Below are positions 19,142-28,497 of a stretch of 64,000 nt of DNA, piece by piece. Position numbers and translations under genes: made by a program. Source of the stretch: Chryseobacterium sp. (GTDB taxonomy: Bacteria > Bacteroidota > Bacteroidia > Flavobacteriales > Weeksellaceae); the NCBI GenBank assembly GCA_031286615.1, contig JAITUA010000007.1, positions 186,001 to 250,000 on the forward strand, in the 5' to 3' direction. A model generated the notes under the pieces. That model was not told where the DNA came from. It saw nothing but the letters and a program-made list of their open reading frames with translations, and did no database searches. The stretch's first letter is position 1, and each line of letters starts with the position of its first letter.

Positions 19142-20050
19142 ATGAAAAAAATCTTTCTGATTGCTGCCCTCATCATTACTCAATCTGCATTTTCCCAGCA
19201 GACCGACTTTCTGAAAATAAAAAAATACAGGGTTAATTATCTGAATGATAAGATTGAAGAAACTTCAGGACTTGATATTTTAAACGGAAAATTATACACT
19301 TTCAACGATAGCGGAAATCCAGCCGAGCTTTTTGAAATTGATAAAAATAATGGCGAAATTATCCGAACACTGAAAACCAATCTGATTAATAATGATTGGG
19401 AAGCTTTGGCAAATGACGGTGAGAATTTTTATATTGGAGATTTTGGAAATAATGTTGGAACAAGAAAAAATCTGATGATCTACAAAGTTCCTTACGAACG
19501 TCTTGATACTTCTGTTAACATTAAAATTCCTGGTTCAGAAAGAGCTTTGGATGGAACAACAATTTCTTTTTATTATCCTGAACAGACTGAATTTGTTTCC
19601 AAAAATACCAGAAATGACTTTGATGCAGAAGCTATGATCTATTTGAACGGGAAGCTGCATATCTTTACTAAAGAATGGGCTGCAAAAGCAACCTCACATT
19701 ATATTGTAGACCCTAATATTTCAGAATTGCAAAAAGCAGAAAAGAAAGAAACCTATAAAACAGGTTTCGTAGTTACAGATGCTTCCTATTTTGATAAAAA
19801 GCTCTATTTGGTGGGATATACCAAGAAAACGGAAGTCTTTTTAGATATCTTTACAGAAACGGAACCTGGGGTATTTTTCAAAGAAAAACCAAAGCACTAT
19901 TACTTGGGAACAGCTCTTTCATTAGCTCAGATTGAAGGAATAAGTGTAGATGAAACGGGAGTTTATATTTCCGGGGAAACATTTAAATCTCCATTGGGAA
20001 CTACAAAACCCTCTTTTTATTTTATCCCTAAAGATCAACTCAAAGATTAA
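19142..20050 (+). CDS. Secreted propeller-like protein of unknown function
   Basis: Start at the ATG at 19142, which opens a clean signal peptide (MKKIFLIAALIITQSAFSQ); the longer open frame upstream runs through an inverted repeat and is not coding. 302 residues. The segments EETSGLDILNGKLYTFNDSGNPAELFEID and NNDWEALANDGENFYIGDFGNN resemble beta-propeller proteins of the SdiA-regulated / phytase-like-esterase group. Catalytic residues cannot be named. It probably acts in the periplasm or is secreted. No operon partner; the polyprenyl synthase gene that follows has its own promoter. Confidence 0.65.
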   Translation: MKKIFLIAALIITQSAFSQQTDFLKIKKYRVNYLNDKIEETSGLDILNGKLYTFNDSGNPAELFEIDKNNGEIIRTLKTNLINNDWEALANDGENFYIGDFGNNVGTRKNLMIYKVPYERLDTSVNIKIPGSERALDGTTISFYYPEQTEFVSKNTRNDFDAEAMIYLNGKLHIFTKEWAAKATSHYIVDPNISELQKAEKKETYKTGFVVTDASYFDKKLYLVGYTKKTEVFLDIFTETEPGVFFKEKPKHYYLGTALSLAQIEGISVDETGVYISGETFKSPLGTTKPSFYFIPKDQLKD

Positions 20051-20085
20051 TTTGTCTTAAAATTGAGCGAAAAAAATTATCTTTG
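20051..20085 (+). promoter_or_regulatory. Possible promoter of the polyprenyl synthase gene
   Basis: TTTG at 20051-20054 and TATCTTTG at 20078-20085; the spacing of 23 bp is longer than usual, but the -7 box is perfect. Confidence 0.5.
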
Positions 20086-20121
20086 TGAGAATTAATAATT
20101 ATTCACCCAGCATCGCAGATT

Positions 20122-21099
20122 TTGGCAAATATTGTAGAAGAGATTAAACGACCGATCAATGATGAAATGAAACTTTTTGAACAGAAGTTTTATGAATCAA
20201 TGCAGAGTAAAGTGGCTTTATTAGATAAAGTAACCCGTTTTATTGTTACCACCAAAGGAAAACAGATGCGTCCAATGTTTGTATTTCTCTGTGCCAAACT
20301 GGTGGGTGACGTAACTGAAAAAACGTACCGTGGTGCGTCTATGATTGAGCTGATTCACACTGCTACTCTTGTACATGATGATGTAGTGGATGAAAGTTTC
20401 AAACGTCGTAATTTCTTTTCAATCAATGCTTTGTGGAAGAATAAAATTGCGGTTTTGGTAGGGGATTATCTCTTGTCAAAGTCTGTATTATTATCTACAG
20501 ACCATAAAGATTATGACTTGCTTGGAGTAATTTCAAGAACCATCCGTGAAATGTCAGAAGGAGAACTTCTTCAGTTGGAAAAAGCGAGAAAACTTGATAT
20601 TACTGAAGATGTTTATTATGAAATTATCCGCCAGAAAACAGCAACTCTGATTGCTGCCTGCTGTGAAATAGGAGTTCTTTCCAATAATGCGGACGAAGCT
20701 TTGGCTAAGAAGATGATGGACTTCGGAACTTTTACAGGAATGGCATTTCAGATTAAAGATGACCTTTTTGATTATTTAAGTTCAAACGTGATCGGAAAGC
20801 CCGTAGGAATTGATATTAAAGAACAGAAAATGACCCTCCCTTTAATTCATACCCTGAAAATTGCCAGCGAGAAGGATAGAAAATACTACTTCGATACCAT
20901 AAAACGTTATAACAATAATCCTAAGCGTGTAAAAGAGCTTATAGAATTCGTTAAAAGCTCCGGTGGACTGGAATACGCGATTACAGTAATGAAGGATTTC
21001 CAGCAGAAAGCAAAAGATCTTCTGAATGAATTTCCTGAATCTGAAGCAAGAAAATCACTGCATAGTATGTTGGATTATGTAATTGAAAGAAAGTTTTAA
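20122..21099 (+). CDS. Polyprenyl diphosphate synthase
   Basis: 325 residues starting at a TTG (MANIVEEIKRP); no ATG gives a complete N-terminus. Both Asp-rich motifs that bind Mg-diphosphate are present: LIHTATLVHDDVVDES (first) and FQIKDDLFDYL (second), as is GKQMRPMFVFL. The enzyme condenses isopentenyl diphosphate with an allylic diphosphate. Family and length suggest a long-chain product, such as the side chain of menaquinone. The chain length cannot be fixed from sequence by eye. Confidence 0.9.
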   Translation: MANIVEEIKRPINDEMKLFEQKFYESMQSKVALLDKVTRFIVTTKGKQMRPMFVFLCAKLVGDVTEKTYRGASMIELIHTATLVHDDVVDESFKRRNFFSINALWKNKIAVLVGDYLLSKSVLLSTDHKDYDLLGVISRTIREMSEGELLQLEKARKLDITEDVYYEIIRQKTATLIAACCEIGVLSNNADEALAKKMMDFGTFTGMAFQIKDDLFDYLSSNVIGKPVGIDIKEQKMTLPLIHTLKIASEKDRKYYFDTIKRYNNNPKRVKELIEFVKSSGGLEYAITVMKDFQQKAKDLLNEFPESEARKSLHSMLDYVIERKF

Positions 21100-21114
21100 A
21101 AAATTAATAAATAA

Positions 21115-21153
21115 AATGATTCGGCGCACCATAGGTGCGCCGAATCATTTTTA
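21115..21153. terminator. Bidirectional terminator
   Basis: AATGATTCGGCGCACC pairs with GGTGCGCCGAATCATT, a 16-bp perfect stem flanked by A and T runs, between stops at 21099 (plus) and 21167 (minus). Confidence 0.95.
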
Positions 21154-21166
21154 TATATGTTCCTGT

Positions 21167-21976
21167 TTATATTTTCTGTACCGTTACATTGGTTACATTT
21201 CCATTTCCTGTAGGTCCCATCTCTGTTGATAAAATGGTGCATGCCTGATTGGGAGCAGCTGTAAAACGAATCTGATAACCTGCTGTAGGCACTACAATTA
21301 CCGTTGTGTAATTCATTAGTTCACCAATTCTTGTTGAAGCAGTCAGAGTAGGAGTTGAAGCTCCTGCATAGTGGCTTCCCCTTCCCAGATAGTTACTGTC
21401 AGGAACAGGTCTTATCCCTAAAAGCAATTGCGCTCCCGCAGAAATATTTGTAAAACTTGCCTGTAAAGTCACCAGATAATTACCCGCCTGATTAAATGTA
21501 AGAACCCCTGAAGAAGTGTTATAAGAATAAAATGGTGAAGTAGCAACTGGGCTGGCAAACATTAATGTCACAATTGAAGCGGCACTGCCAATGGTTTGAT
21601 CGGCGGCCAAACGTGCATGAAATAATGAATAAGCTGTAAAGTCTATCGTTTTCAGGACACCTGTGGCATCTGCAACAACCACTCTGTCTGTTCCACCAAT
21701 TCCAATATTGGAATTAATATTTCGAACACGTACATTTCCAGAACTTACATCCAGCTTTTCTGTTGGGGTAATTGTACCTATTCCTACTTGCGCCGTGTTG
21801 GTTACTGTGAAATCATTAGCTTGTTGTGCGGCAGAAGGAACCCCGGATGTAGCGTTATCTTTGGCTCCATCAATATGAAAGGTCGTTTGGGGATTCGAGG
21901 TATTTATTCCTACCTGTGCGAAGTATAGTGTAGAAAAAGTAAAGACCTTAACTATGGTCAGTAATTTTTTTATCAT
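21167..21976 (-). CDS. Secreted fibre-like / C1q-like surface protein
   Basis: The ATG at 21976 ([12 protein letters not shown]) starts a signal peptide; the upstream Met at 22015 is less likely. About 269 residues. It carries the repeat phrases [16 protein letters not shown] and [17 protein letters not shown] that occur in tail-fibre-like and surface proteins of Flavobacteriia. The C-terminal 140 residues look like a jelly-roll (C1q/TNF-like) beta domain. It shares its N-terminal plan with the protein at 50303-51184. Function unknown; there are no phage genes around it. Confidence 0.65.
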   Translation of the reverse strand: MIKKLLTIVKVFTFSTLYFAQVGINTSNPQTTFHIDGAKDNATSGVPSAAQQANDFTVTNTAQVGIGTITPTEKLDVSSGNVRVRNINSNIGIGGTDRVVVADATGVLKTIDFTAYSLFHARLAADQTIGSAASIVTLMFASPVATSPFYSYNTSSGVLTFNQAGNYLVTLQASFTNISAGAQLLLGIRPVPDSNYLGRGSHYAGASTPTLTASTRIGELMNYTTVIVVPTAGYQIRFTAAPNQACTILSTEMGPTGNGNVTNVTVQKI

Positions 21977-22106
21977 CTTATAGTGTTTTAAAATAATTAC
22001 TGACGTTAATTTCAAATAATATACCGGATTGATAAAAATTATCGATTATCGATAAATATCTATAGAGTATAATTTGATAATGATAATTTATTTAATGATT
22101 TTGGAA

Positions 22107-22400
22107 TTAAATTATTTTTAGGCTTACAATAATAACTGCTAGAACTATACAAAATAAAGCGATTAAAAATAAATAATCCGCAATACTCTCAAAGGTGTAT
22201 TCCCGTTTTTCCGTTTTCGTTCTGATAGCCAAAAACGAGAAGAAGCAGCTGCATGCAAAAAAAATGCTGGCAAGACCTGCAAATTCGTCTAAATGCGTAT
22301 TCTGACTTATTTTAGCGATTTTTAGTGATGTCATGATAATCAATGAAAATCCTAAAAGATTGCTTGATGCATTCAAAATGTGAGGTGATTTTTTTTCCAT
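22107..22400 (-). CDS. Small membrane protein, 97 aa
   Basis: Three hydrophobic segments (about 12-30, 42-60 and 75-96) separated by short polar loops, with a basic/polar loop RTKTEKREY. No recognised family. It lies alone in an A+T-rich region between the fibre-like protein and the E1 gene. Confidence 0.6.
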   Translation of the reverse strand: MEKKSPHILNASSNLLGFSLIIMTSLKIAKISQNTHLDEFAGLASIFFACSCFFSFLAIRTKTEKREYTFESIADYLFLIALFCIVLAVIIVSLKII

Positions 22401-22492
22401 CTTTTACAATTTTTTTCAAAATAAAGCACAATTTTTTTTATTATCAAATTTTTAAAAAAGATTATTAAAAATTAAAATTAATTTAAAAAGTG

Positions 22493-22500
22493 TATATTAG
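22493..22500 (+). promoter_or_regulatory. -7-like element TATATTAG before the E1 gene
   Basis: One mismatch to TAnnTTTG, 38 bp upstream of the ATG at 22539. A similar TAAATTAG box precedes the GH29 gene. Confidence 0.35.
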
Positions 22501-22538
22501 CAAAATACTTGAAGATTAAAAAACTTTTTTACTTAGCT

Positions 22539-24971
22539 ATGCAAACAACCTATATTGAAACACAGCAAATATCCTTTCAAGATTTTAAAAATCAAATACT
22601 TGAAGACTACAGGTTAGGAAGGATCTCTCGTGAAATGTCTTATCTCGGAAGGAGAGAAGTACTCACTGGAAAAGCTAAATTCGGAATTTTTGGGGATGGA
22701 AAAGAACTTCCTCAGCTTGCAATGGCGAAAGTTTTCAGAAATGGGGACTTCCGTTCAGGATATTACAGGGATCAGACTTTTGCATTGGCAATAGATGCCT
22801 TAACAGTAGAAAGTTTCTTTGCACAGATGTATGCAGATACAAGCGTGGAAAGAGAGCCTGCTTCAGCCGGAAGACAAATGAACGGGCATTTCGCAACAAG
22901 AAGTTTAAATGAAGACGGAAGCTGGAAAGATTTGACAGCTCAGAAAAATATATCTTCGGATATTTCTCCTACAGCAGGACAAATGCCAAGATTATTGGGA
23001 TTGGCTCAGGCTTCTACAATTTATAAAAGTGTAAAATTTGAAGGTTCAGAAAAATTCTCAAGAGAAGGTAACGAAATTGCTTTCGGGACAATTGGGGATG
23101 CTTCTACAGCAGAAGGTCATTTCTGGGAAACTCTGAATGCTGCATGTGCACTTCAGGTTCCTATGATTGTTTCTATCTGGGATGATGGATACGGAATTTC
23201 AGTTCCTACTAAAAATCAAAGAGCAAAAGCTGACATCAGTGAGATGCTTAGCGGTTTCCAGAGAAAAGAAGGAGAGAATCAGGGATGTGAAATCATTCAG
23301 GTGAAAGCTTGGGATTATCCTGCATTACTGGATGCATATGCTAAGGCAGAACATTTTGCAAGAACGGAAAGTGTACCGGTAGTAGTTCATGTAATTGATG
23401 TTACTCAGCCTCAGGGACACTCTACATCCGGATCTCACGAAAGATATAAAAATGAAGAACGTCTGGCTTGGGAAGCTGAGTTTGACGGATTGGCAAAATT
23501 CAAAGAATGGATTTTGAACTATTCTATCGAAATTGATGGAAAAGATGAAGTAATCGCTACTACAGAAGAGCTGGAAGCTATTGATGAAGAAGCAAAAAAG
23601 ATTGCAAAAGCTGGACAGAAAACAGCTTGGGAAAACTATCAGAAAGCGGTTTCAGAACTTATTCAGTCTATCTTACCTTTAGTAGAAAGCCTTAAAGGGC
23701 AGAATGCTGAAGTTGAAACATACATTTCTCAATTCAATAAGCTTGTTTCAAAAGCTAAAAAGGATATTTTCCATTTAGTAAGAAAAGCTTTACTGGCAAC
23801 AAGAGGAACTAATTCTGCAGAAAGAAATCAGTTGATGCAGAAATATAATGAAGTTGCAGCAGTGGAAAAAGACAACTATTCATCTCACTTATATTCACAG
23901 TCTGAGTGGAAGTCTGAAAACATTCAGGAGATCAAGCCGGTATATTCCGACAGCTCTGAAGATGTTGATGGAAGAGTAGTGATTAGAAATAACTTTGACA
24001 AAATTTTTGAAAAATATCCTGAAACTTTAATCTTTGGTGAAGATACCGGAAACATTGGTGACGTAAACCAGGGATTGGAAGGAATGCAGGAAAAATACGG
24101 TGCTTTACGTATCGCTGATACAGGAATCCGTGAAGCAACTATCCTTGGACAGGGAATTGGTATGGCAATGAGAGGTTTGAGACCAATCGCTGAAATTCAG
24201 TATTTAGACTACGTTCTTTACTGTTTACAGGGAATGAGTGATGATCTTGCAACCGTACATTACAGAACGAAAGGAGGTCAGAAAGCTCCGTTAATCATCA
24301 GAACAAGAGGTCACAGACTAGAAGGAATCTGGCATTCAGGTTCTCCAATGGCTGGTATTCTTAACCTTTCAAAAGGAATTCTGGTATTGGTACCTAGAAA
24401 CCTTACAAAAGCTGCCGGATTCTATAACACTATGCTTCAGGCTGACGAACCTGCGATCATCGTAGAATGTCTGAACGGATACAGATTAAAAGAAAAGCAA
24501 CCGGATAACTTAGGAGAATTCACAGTTCCCGTAGGTAAAATTGAAGTTACAAAAGAAGGAAAAGACGTTACTTTGGTGACTTACGGTTCTACATGGAGAA
24601 TTGTAACAGAAGCTGCCAACGAATTGGAAAAACTGGGAATTTCTGCAGAAGTAATCGATATTCAGTCGTTGATTCCTTTCGATTTATCTCACGAAATTGC
24701 TGAAAGTGTTAAGAAAACAAACAGATTGGTCGTGATTGACGAAGATGTGGAAGGAGGAACTACAGGATTCATCTTACAGCAGATCCTTGAAAAGCAGAAA
24801 GCTTTCAGATACCTGGATTCAGATCCGTTGACGATCTCTGCAAATGATCACAGACCTGCGTATGCAAGTGATGGTGACTATTTCAGTAAGCCATCTGCAG
24901 ACGATATGGTAGAAAAGATCTACGCTATGTTTAATGAAACAAATCCTCAGAAATATCCTGCGATATTCTAA
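22539..24971 (+). CDS. 2-oxoacid dehydrogenase E1, alpha and beta fused
   Basis: The ATG at 22539 is preferred over a TTG at 22509. 810 residues: the alpha part (about 1-400) has the thiamine-diphosphate region GDASTAEGHFWETLNAA at 186-202; the beta part (about 470-810) has GEDTGNIGDVNQGLEG and a C-terminal transketolase domain with VTLVTYG and VIDIQSLIPFD. It decarboxylates 2-oxoacids and reductively acylates the E2 lipoyl group. The fused form is common in Bacteroidota and is usually assigned to branched-chain oxoacids. E2 is not in this window; an E3 (lipoamide dehydrogenase) is at 52385. Confidence 0.9.
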   Translation: MQTTYIETQQISFQDFKNQILEDYRLGRISREMSYLGRREVLTGKAKFGIFGDGKELPQLAMAKVFRNGDFRSGYYRDQTFALAIDALTVESFFAQMYADTSVEREPASAGRQMNGHFATRSLNEDGSWKDLTAQKNISSDISPTAGQMPRLLGLAQASTIYKSVKFEGSEKFSREGNEIAFGTIGDASTAEGHFWETLNAACALQVPMIVSIWDDGYGISVPTKNQRAKADISEMLSGFQRKEGENQGCEIIQVKAWDYPALLDAYAKAEHFARTESVPVVVHVIDVTQPQGHSTSGSHERYKNEERLAWEAEFDGLAKFKEWILNYSIEIDGKDEVIATTEELEAIDEEAKKIAKAGQKTAWENYQKAVSELIQSILPLVESLKGQNAEVETYISQFNKLVSKAKKDIFHLVRKALLATRGTNSAERNQLMQKYNEVAAVEKDNYSSHLYSQSEWKSENIQEIKPVYSDSSEDVDGRVVIRNNFDKIFEKYPETLIFGEDTGNIGDVNQGLEGMQEKYGALRIADTGIREATILGQGIGMAMRGLRPIAEIQYLDYVLYCLQGMSDDLATVHYRTKGGQKAPLIIRTRGHRLEGIWHSGSPMAGILNLSKGILVLVPRNLTKAAGFYNTMLQADEPAIIVECLNGYRLKEKQPDNLGEFTVPVGKIEVTKEGKDVTLVTYGSTWRIVTEAANELEKLGISAEVIDIQSLIPFDLSHEIAESVKKTNRLVVIDEDVEGGTTGFILQQILEKQKAFRYLDSDPLTISANDHRPAYASDGDYFSKPSADDMVEKIYAMFNETNPQKYPAIF

Positions 24972-24989
24972 TTGGGGTTACAATAAAAA

Positions 24990-25028
24990 CATCGGGCTTT
25001 CAGATTTCTGAAAGCCCGATGTTTTTTA
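24990..25028 (+). terminator. Terminator after the E1 gene
   Basis: ACATCGGGCTTTCAG and CTGAAAGCCCGATGT form a 15-bp stem followed by TTTTTT. Confidence 0.95.
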
Positions 25029-25096
25029 TCATTATAGGAAATTTGTACATTTAAAGACTAATATTATATTTTTTAGCTCATCTTTAAACCAATTCT

Positions 25097-25936
25097 ATGA
25101 AACGGGTATCCATTATATATATGCTTTTCGCATTGTTTTTTTGTAAAGCACAAAACTATACAGAAACTGAAATTTTAAATCAATTGGATTTAGCTTTCAA
25201 TGGTAACCCCAGTTCATATTTCCCTCAAAAAAAATCAAATGAAATTCAATATAATTTTTTCTTGGATTTGGAGCATGGCTATTTTATGACAGCAGGAAAC
25301 CGAATACATTTATATGGAAATGATGAAGGACAATGGGCTATAGTTTTTGAAAAAAATGGATATCAGAATAGAGCAACAAGAGCAGAAATAGAGCTTAATT
25401 ATATAGGTAATTGTATTAGTTACTCCAAAGAAAAATATGGAGAGATAAATTATATCAGTAACACTAATTATATCGCTTTAATTGATGGTGATGAATTCAT
25501 AAGAATTGAAAATAAAGAAGGAAGTGATTTAGAAACATTCGAGCATATTGGAGAGCAGGTTAAAGAAATAAAAATTCGGAATCAATTTGTTCCTTTTAAT
25601 CATAATTATAAGGATTATGAAAAAGTAGGAATTAAAATAGAAAGCTTTGACAGCGGTAGGCGGCTGGTAGGTTTTGGAGATTTAATAAGATATTATAATG
25701 AAACAAATCCTTCATTACTCTATGCTTCAGAAGATGAAATAAAAATGCATATTCCCAAGAAACTAAAAAAAATAATGACCATAGACAAGTTTCATTATGA
25801 CAGAGTAATTTTACCAAGCAAGCAGGAAACCTATAAGATGATAGCCAAGGTTTTGGTTACCAGGGATTCTTCTTATTGGAAGCCTACATTGCCTTTTAAC
25901 AATCATTGGAGTAACTGGGAATCCGGAAACATATAA
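25097..25936 (+). CDS. Hypothetical secreted protein, 279 aa (DUF7003-like)
   Basis: Signal peptide MKRVSIIYMLFALFFCKAQ, then about 260 residues rich in Asn, Tyr and Glu. Phrases such as LNQLDLAFNG, HLYGNDEGQWAIVFEKNGY and NYIGNCISY resemble a group of uncharacterised proteins of the DUF7003 type, recalled with moderate confidence. No catalytic motif is visible. It is convergent with the AhpD-like gene, the stops being two bases apart. Confidence 0.55.
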   Translation: MKRVSIIYMLFALFFCKAQNYTETEILNQLDLAFNGNPSSYFPQKKSNEIQYNFFLDLEHGYFMTAGNRIHLYGNDEGQWAIVFEKNGYQNRATRAEIELNYIGNCISYSKEKYGEINYISNTNYIALIDGDEFIRIENKEGSDLETFEHIGEQVKEIKIRNQFVPFNHNYKDYEKVGIKIESFDSGRRLVGFGDLIRYYNETNPSLLYASEDEIKMHIPKKLKKIMTIDKFHYDRVILPSKQETYKMIAKVLVTRDSSYWKPTLPFNNHWSNWESGNI

Positions 25937-25938
25937 CT

Positions 25939-26355
25939 TTAATCCTCTTCCGCTAAAGTAATTCTCAGCTTATTTAAAGTATTCATCAGAGTTATACTTG
26001 CCGTAAGCTCTACAATTTCTCTCTCCGTGAATTGCTCTATTAATTTTGACTTGATATTTTGCCAGTCATCTTTACTGTAAATAACAGCTTCAGCCCATTC
26101 TAAAACAAGCTTTTGCTGATCATTGAAGGCATTGGTGTGTTTCCAGCCCGGAAGTCTGTTAATGATATCCTGTTCAAGGCCAAAATTAGAAAGTTCTTTT
26201 GCATGATAGCTGCAACAATAAGCACAGCCGTTAATTTGAGAAACCCGAAGTTCAACGAGTGCAATTAATTTTTCATCAATCCCGGATTTTCGGATGCTGG
26301 TATGGGCTTTATACAGATTCTCAATCGTTTCTTTTGCAATTTCTTTGTAATTCAT
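25939..26355 (-). CDS. AhpD-like carboxymuconolactone decarboxylase family protein
   Basis: The ATG at 26355 (MNYKEIAKETIENLY) is chosen over an upstream one. 138 residues. The AhpD core CxxCxxxH is present in GCAYCCSYHAKEL, the redox-active pair of alkylhydroperoxidase-type proteins. It probably acts in peroxide or electrophile detoxification. It is downstream of, and co-directional with, the HxlR regulator (108-bp gap), and the divergent flavin reductase gene fits the same theme. Confidence 0.85.
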   Translation of the reverse strand: MNYKEIAKETIENLYKAHTSIRKSGIDEKLIALVELRVSQINGCAYCCSYHAKELSNFGLEQDIINRLPGWKHTNAFNDQQKLVLEWAEAVIYSKDDWQNIKSKLIEQFTEREIVELTASITLMNTLNKLRITLAEED

Positions 26356-26456
26356 AATGAAAATTTTTATGCAAATTTGCATCAGAAACACTTCAGAACC
26401 TATATACTTACTTTTTGGTAATACACTTACCTTTTTGAAAGTATAATTTAAAATAA

Positions 26457-26482
26457 AAGGCTATCAAACATTGACAGCCTTA
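26457..26482 (-). terminator. Terminator overlapping the end of the HxlR gene
   Basis: On the minus strand AAGGCTGTCA pairs with TGATAGCCTT (one mismatch), followed by TTATTTT. The stop codon lies inside the loop. Confidence 0.6.
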
Positions 26483-26856
26483 TTATTTTTCACATCTTCA
26501 TTCAAAAAAGCACAATCCTTATCTTCATGCGATCCTTTTACCTGATATTTTGCTTCCCATTCTTCCAGTAAATATAAAATTGGTAACAATGCCAATCCTT
26601 TTTCTGTAAGGGAATATTCCACGCGTGGAGGAAGCTCCTTAAACTCTTCACGGATAACCAGTCCATCGGTTTCCATTTCCCTCAGCTGATCAGTCAATAC
26701 CTTTCTGGAAATGACATTAATGCGCACTGCCAGTTCTCCAAAACGTAACCTCCTGTCTTTAATAACAAGAACTATAATAGGCTTCCATTTGCTTCCTAAA
26801 GCGGCCATAGCTTTACCCAAAGGACAGCTGTATTGCATTAATTCATTCTTTTTCAT
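26464..26856 (-). CDS. HxlR-family winged-helix transcriptional regulator
   Basis: 130 residues. It begins with the HxlR signature (YSCPLGKAMAALGSKWKPIIV, Cys10), followed by RFGELAVRINVISRKVLTDQLREMETDGLV (recognition helix and wing) and the PPRVEYSLTEKG motif. The conserved N-terminal Cys suggests thiol or electrophile sensing, as in HypR/YodB. It is divergent from the Old Yellow Enzyme gene, a classic arrangement for quinone or aldehyde stress. GTTAC repeats in the shared intergenic region are candidate binding sites. Confidence 0.9.
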   Translation of the reverse strand: MKKNELMQYSCPLGKAMAALGSKWKPIIVLVIKDRRLRFGELAVRINVISRKVLTDQLREMETDGLVIREEFKELPPRVEYSLTEKGLALLPILYLLEEWEAKYQVKGSHEDKDCAFLNEDVKNNKAVNV

Positions 26857-26901
26857 AAGAAAATCTTTATTTAAATATCATATGGAACCGAAATTTCATA
26901 C

Positions 26902-26998
26902 GTTACTTTGATGTTACTAATGTAAGTTACTGCGAAGTTACCACTATTTTTTTAATAAAAGATACAAAAGTGAACTATTATTAGTTACTTTGTGTAAC
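26902..26998. promoter_or_regulatory. Candidate HxlR operators: phased GTTAC repeats
   Basis: GTTAC occurs at 26902, 26913, 26926, 26937 and 26984, and inverted (GTAAC) at 26994. The first four are spaced 11, 13 and 11 bp, close to one helical turn, so they would lie on one face of the DNA. They lie between the HxlR gene and the divergent flavin reductase gene. Confidence 0.5.
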
Positions 26999-27021
26999 AA
27001 TTATAAAATATAAATTTAAAT

Positions 27022-28083
27022 ATGAGCACATCATCATTATTTAAACCGTTTCAATACAAAAATTTACAGCTTAAAAATAGAATCGTAATGGCTCCTATGA
27101 CCAGAGCACAATCTGACAATGGAGTTCCAACTCAGAATATTGCAGACTATTATGGGAGAAGAGCTGCTTCAGAAGTAGGATTAATTCTTTCTGAAGGAAC
27201 TGTAATCAACAGACCCGGATCAAAAAACTTGCAGAACATTCCTGATTTTTATGGAAATGATGCTTTGAACGGATGGAAAAATGTAATCGATACCGTACAT
27301 CATAATGGCGGTAAAATGGGTCCTCAGATCTGGCACGTAGGTGATACAAGAATGACAGAAGACTATCCGCTGACACCAATGGAAAAGGCTTCTACGATGA
27401 CTATTGAAGATATTCAGGATACCATTGCACAATTTGCTGCCTCTGCAAAATCTGCGAAAGATCTTGGTTTTGACTGTCTTGAAATTCATGGAGCTCACGG
27501 ATATCTTATCGATCAGTTTTTCTGGGAAGTTACCAATACAAGAACAGATGAATATGGCGGTAAAACATTAAAAGAAAGAAGCAGGTTTGCTGTAGAGGTC
27601 GTGAAGGCAATCAGAGCAGCAGTAGGAGAGGATTTTACCATTATCATCCGTCTTTCACAATGGAAGCAGCAGGATTATAAAACCAGACTGGCATTTACTC
27701 CTAATGAAATGGAAGATTGGTTATTACCATTAAAAGAAGCGGGTGTAGATATTTTCCACTGTTCACAACGTCGTTTCTGGGAACCGGAATTTGAAGGTTC
27801 TGATTTAAACTTTGCAGGATGGGCAAAAAAAATTACCGGACAACCAACTATTACGGTAGGTTCTGTGGGCTTAAATGGAGATTTCCTTAATGCTTTTGCA
27901 GGACAGGGAACAGAAAAAACAGATCTTACAGAATTGATCAGAAGACTTGATAATGAAGAATTCGACCTTGTTGCGGTAGGAAGAGCTATTCTTCAGGATT
28001 ACCAATGGGTAGAAAAGATCAAGGACGGAAACACAGAAGCTCTTCTTGATTTTTCAGCAGAAAGTATGGGCGTTTTATTTTAA
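27022..28083 (+). CDS. Old Yellow Enzyme family alkene reductase
   Basis: 353 residues, the usual length of NemA-type FMN enzymes. It begins SLFKPFQYKNLQLKNRIVMAPMTR, and has QIWHVGD, the substrate- and FMN-binding stretch LEIHGAHGYLIDQFF, TRTDEYGG, and a late VAVGRAILQDY. It reduces activated C=C bonds, nitro compounds or quinones with NAD(P)H. It is divergent from the HxlR regulator, which probably controls it. A terminator follows at 28232-28270. Confidence 0.92.
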   Translation: MSTSSLFKPFQYKNLQLKNRIVMAPMTRAQSDNGVPTQNIADYYGRRAASEVGLILSEGTVINRPGSKNLQNIPDFYGNDALNGWKNVIDTVHHNGGKMGPQIWHVGDTRMTEDYPLTPMEKASTMTIEDIQDTIAQFAASAKSAKDLGFDCLEIHGAHGYLIDQFFWEVTNTRTDEYGGKTLKERSRFAVEVVKAIRAAVGEDFTIIIRLSQWKQQDYKTRLAFTPNEMEDWLLPLKEAGVDIFHCSQRRFWEPEFEGSDLNFAGWAKKITGQPTITVGSVGLNGDFLNAFAGQGTEKTDLTELIRRLDNEEFDLVAVGRAILQDYQWVEKIKDGNTEALLDFSAESMGVLF

Positions 28084-28231
28084 TATCAAAAATGAATAGT
28101 GAATTCGCTTAGCTGCCGATTTTTTTACAGCATAATTTATTGACTTGCGAAGCAGAATTGACTATTCAATCTGGTATTAAATCAGCATAATTCACTTTAT
28201 TTTATATTTAATTTTCACCTATTTATTAAAG

Positions 28232-28270
28232 AACCCGATTTCAGAATTTCTGAGATCGGGTTTTTATTTG
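28232..28270 (+). terminator. Terminator after the flavin reductase gene
   Basis: AACCCGATTTCAGA and TCTGAGATCGGGTT pair, followed by TTTATTTG. It is 150 bp downstream of the stop. Confidence 0.85.
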
Positions 28271-28309
28271 TTTTTTTATAAACAGTTTCTAAAAGCTTTG
28301 ATAGCTATT

Positions 28310-28474
28310 TTATAAGAATCTGCATCCGGTTGCAGCTGGTTCACATGTCCAGTATGCAGGAACACCACCTTCAGCTTTATGACGGCAGGCAACAGTATCG
28401 CCCTCGCACTGTGGTGCATTTCCTCCACTGATTTTTTTCAATGATGATTTTGTTAATTTTTTTAGATTTTTCAT
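28310..28474 (-). CDS. Bacteriocin-like peptide with double-glycine leader
   Basis: 54 residues from the ATG at 28474 (the frame is open to 28537, but the promoter lies inside that extension). The leader MKNLKKLTKSSLKKISGG ends in Gly17-Gly18, the cleavage site type used by C39 peptidase-containing exporters. The 36-residue core has Cys at 23, 30, 44 and 51, a symmetric 7-14-7 spacing, and ends CRFL. Similar short leader peptides are frequent in Chryseobacterium, but their cores vary. No exporter is nearby. Antimicrobial activity is not shown. Confidence 0.75.
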   Translation of the reverse strand: MKNLKKLTKSSLKKISGGNAPQCEGDTVACRHKAEGGVPAYWTCEPAATGCRFL

Positions 28475-28497
28475 GTTAATTAGGTTGTTGATTAATA

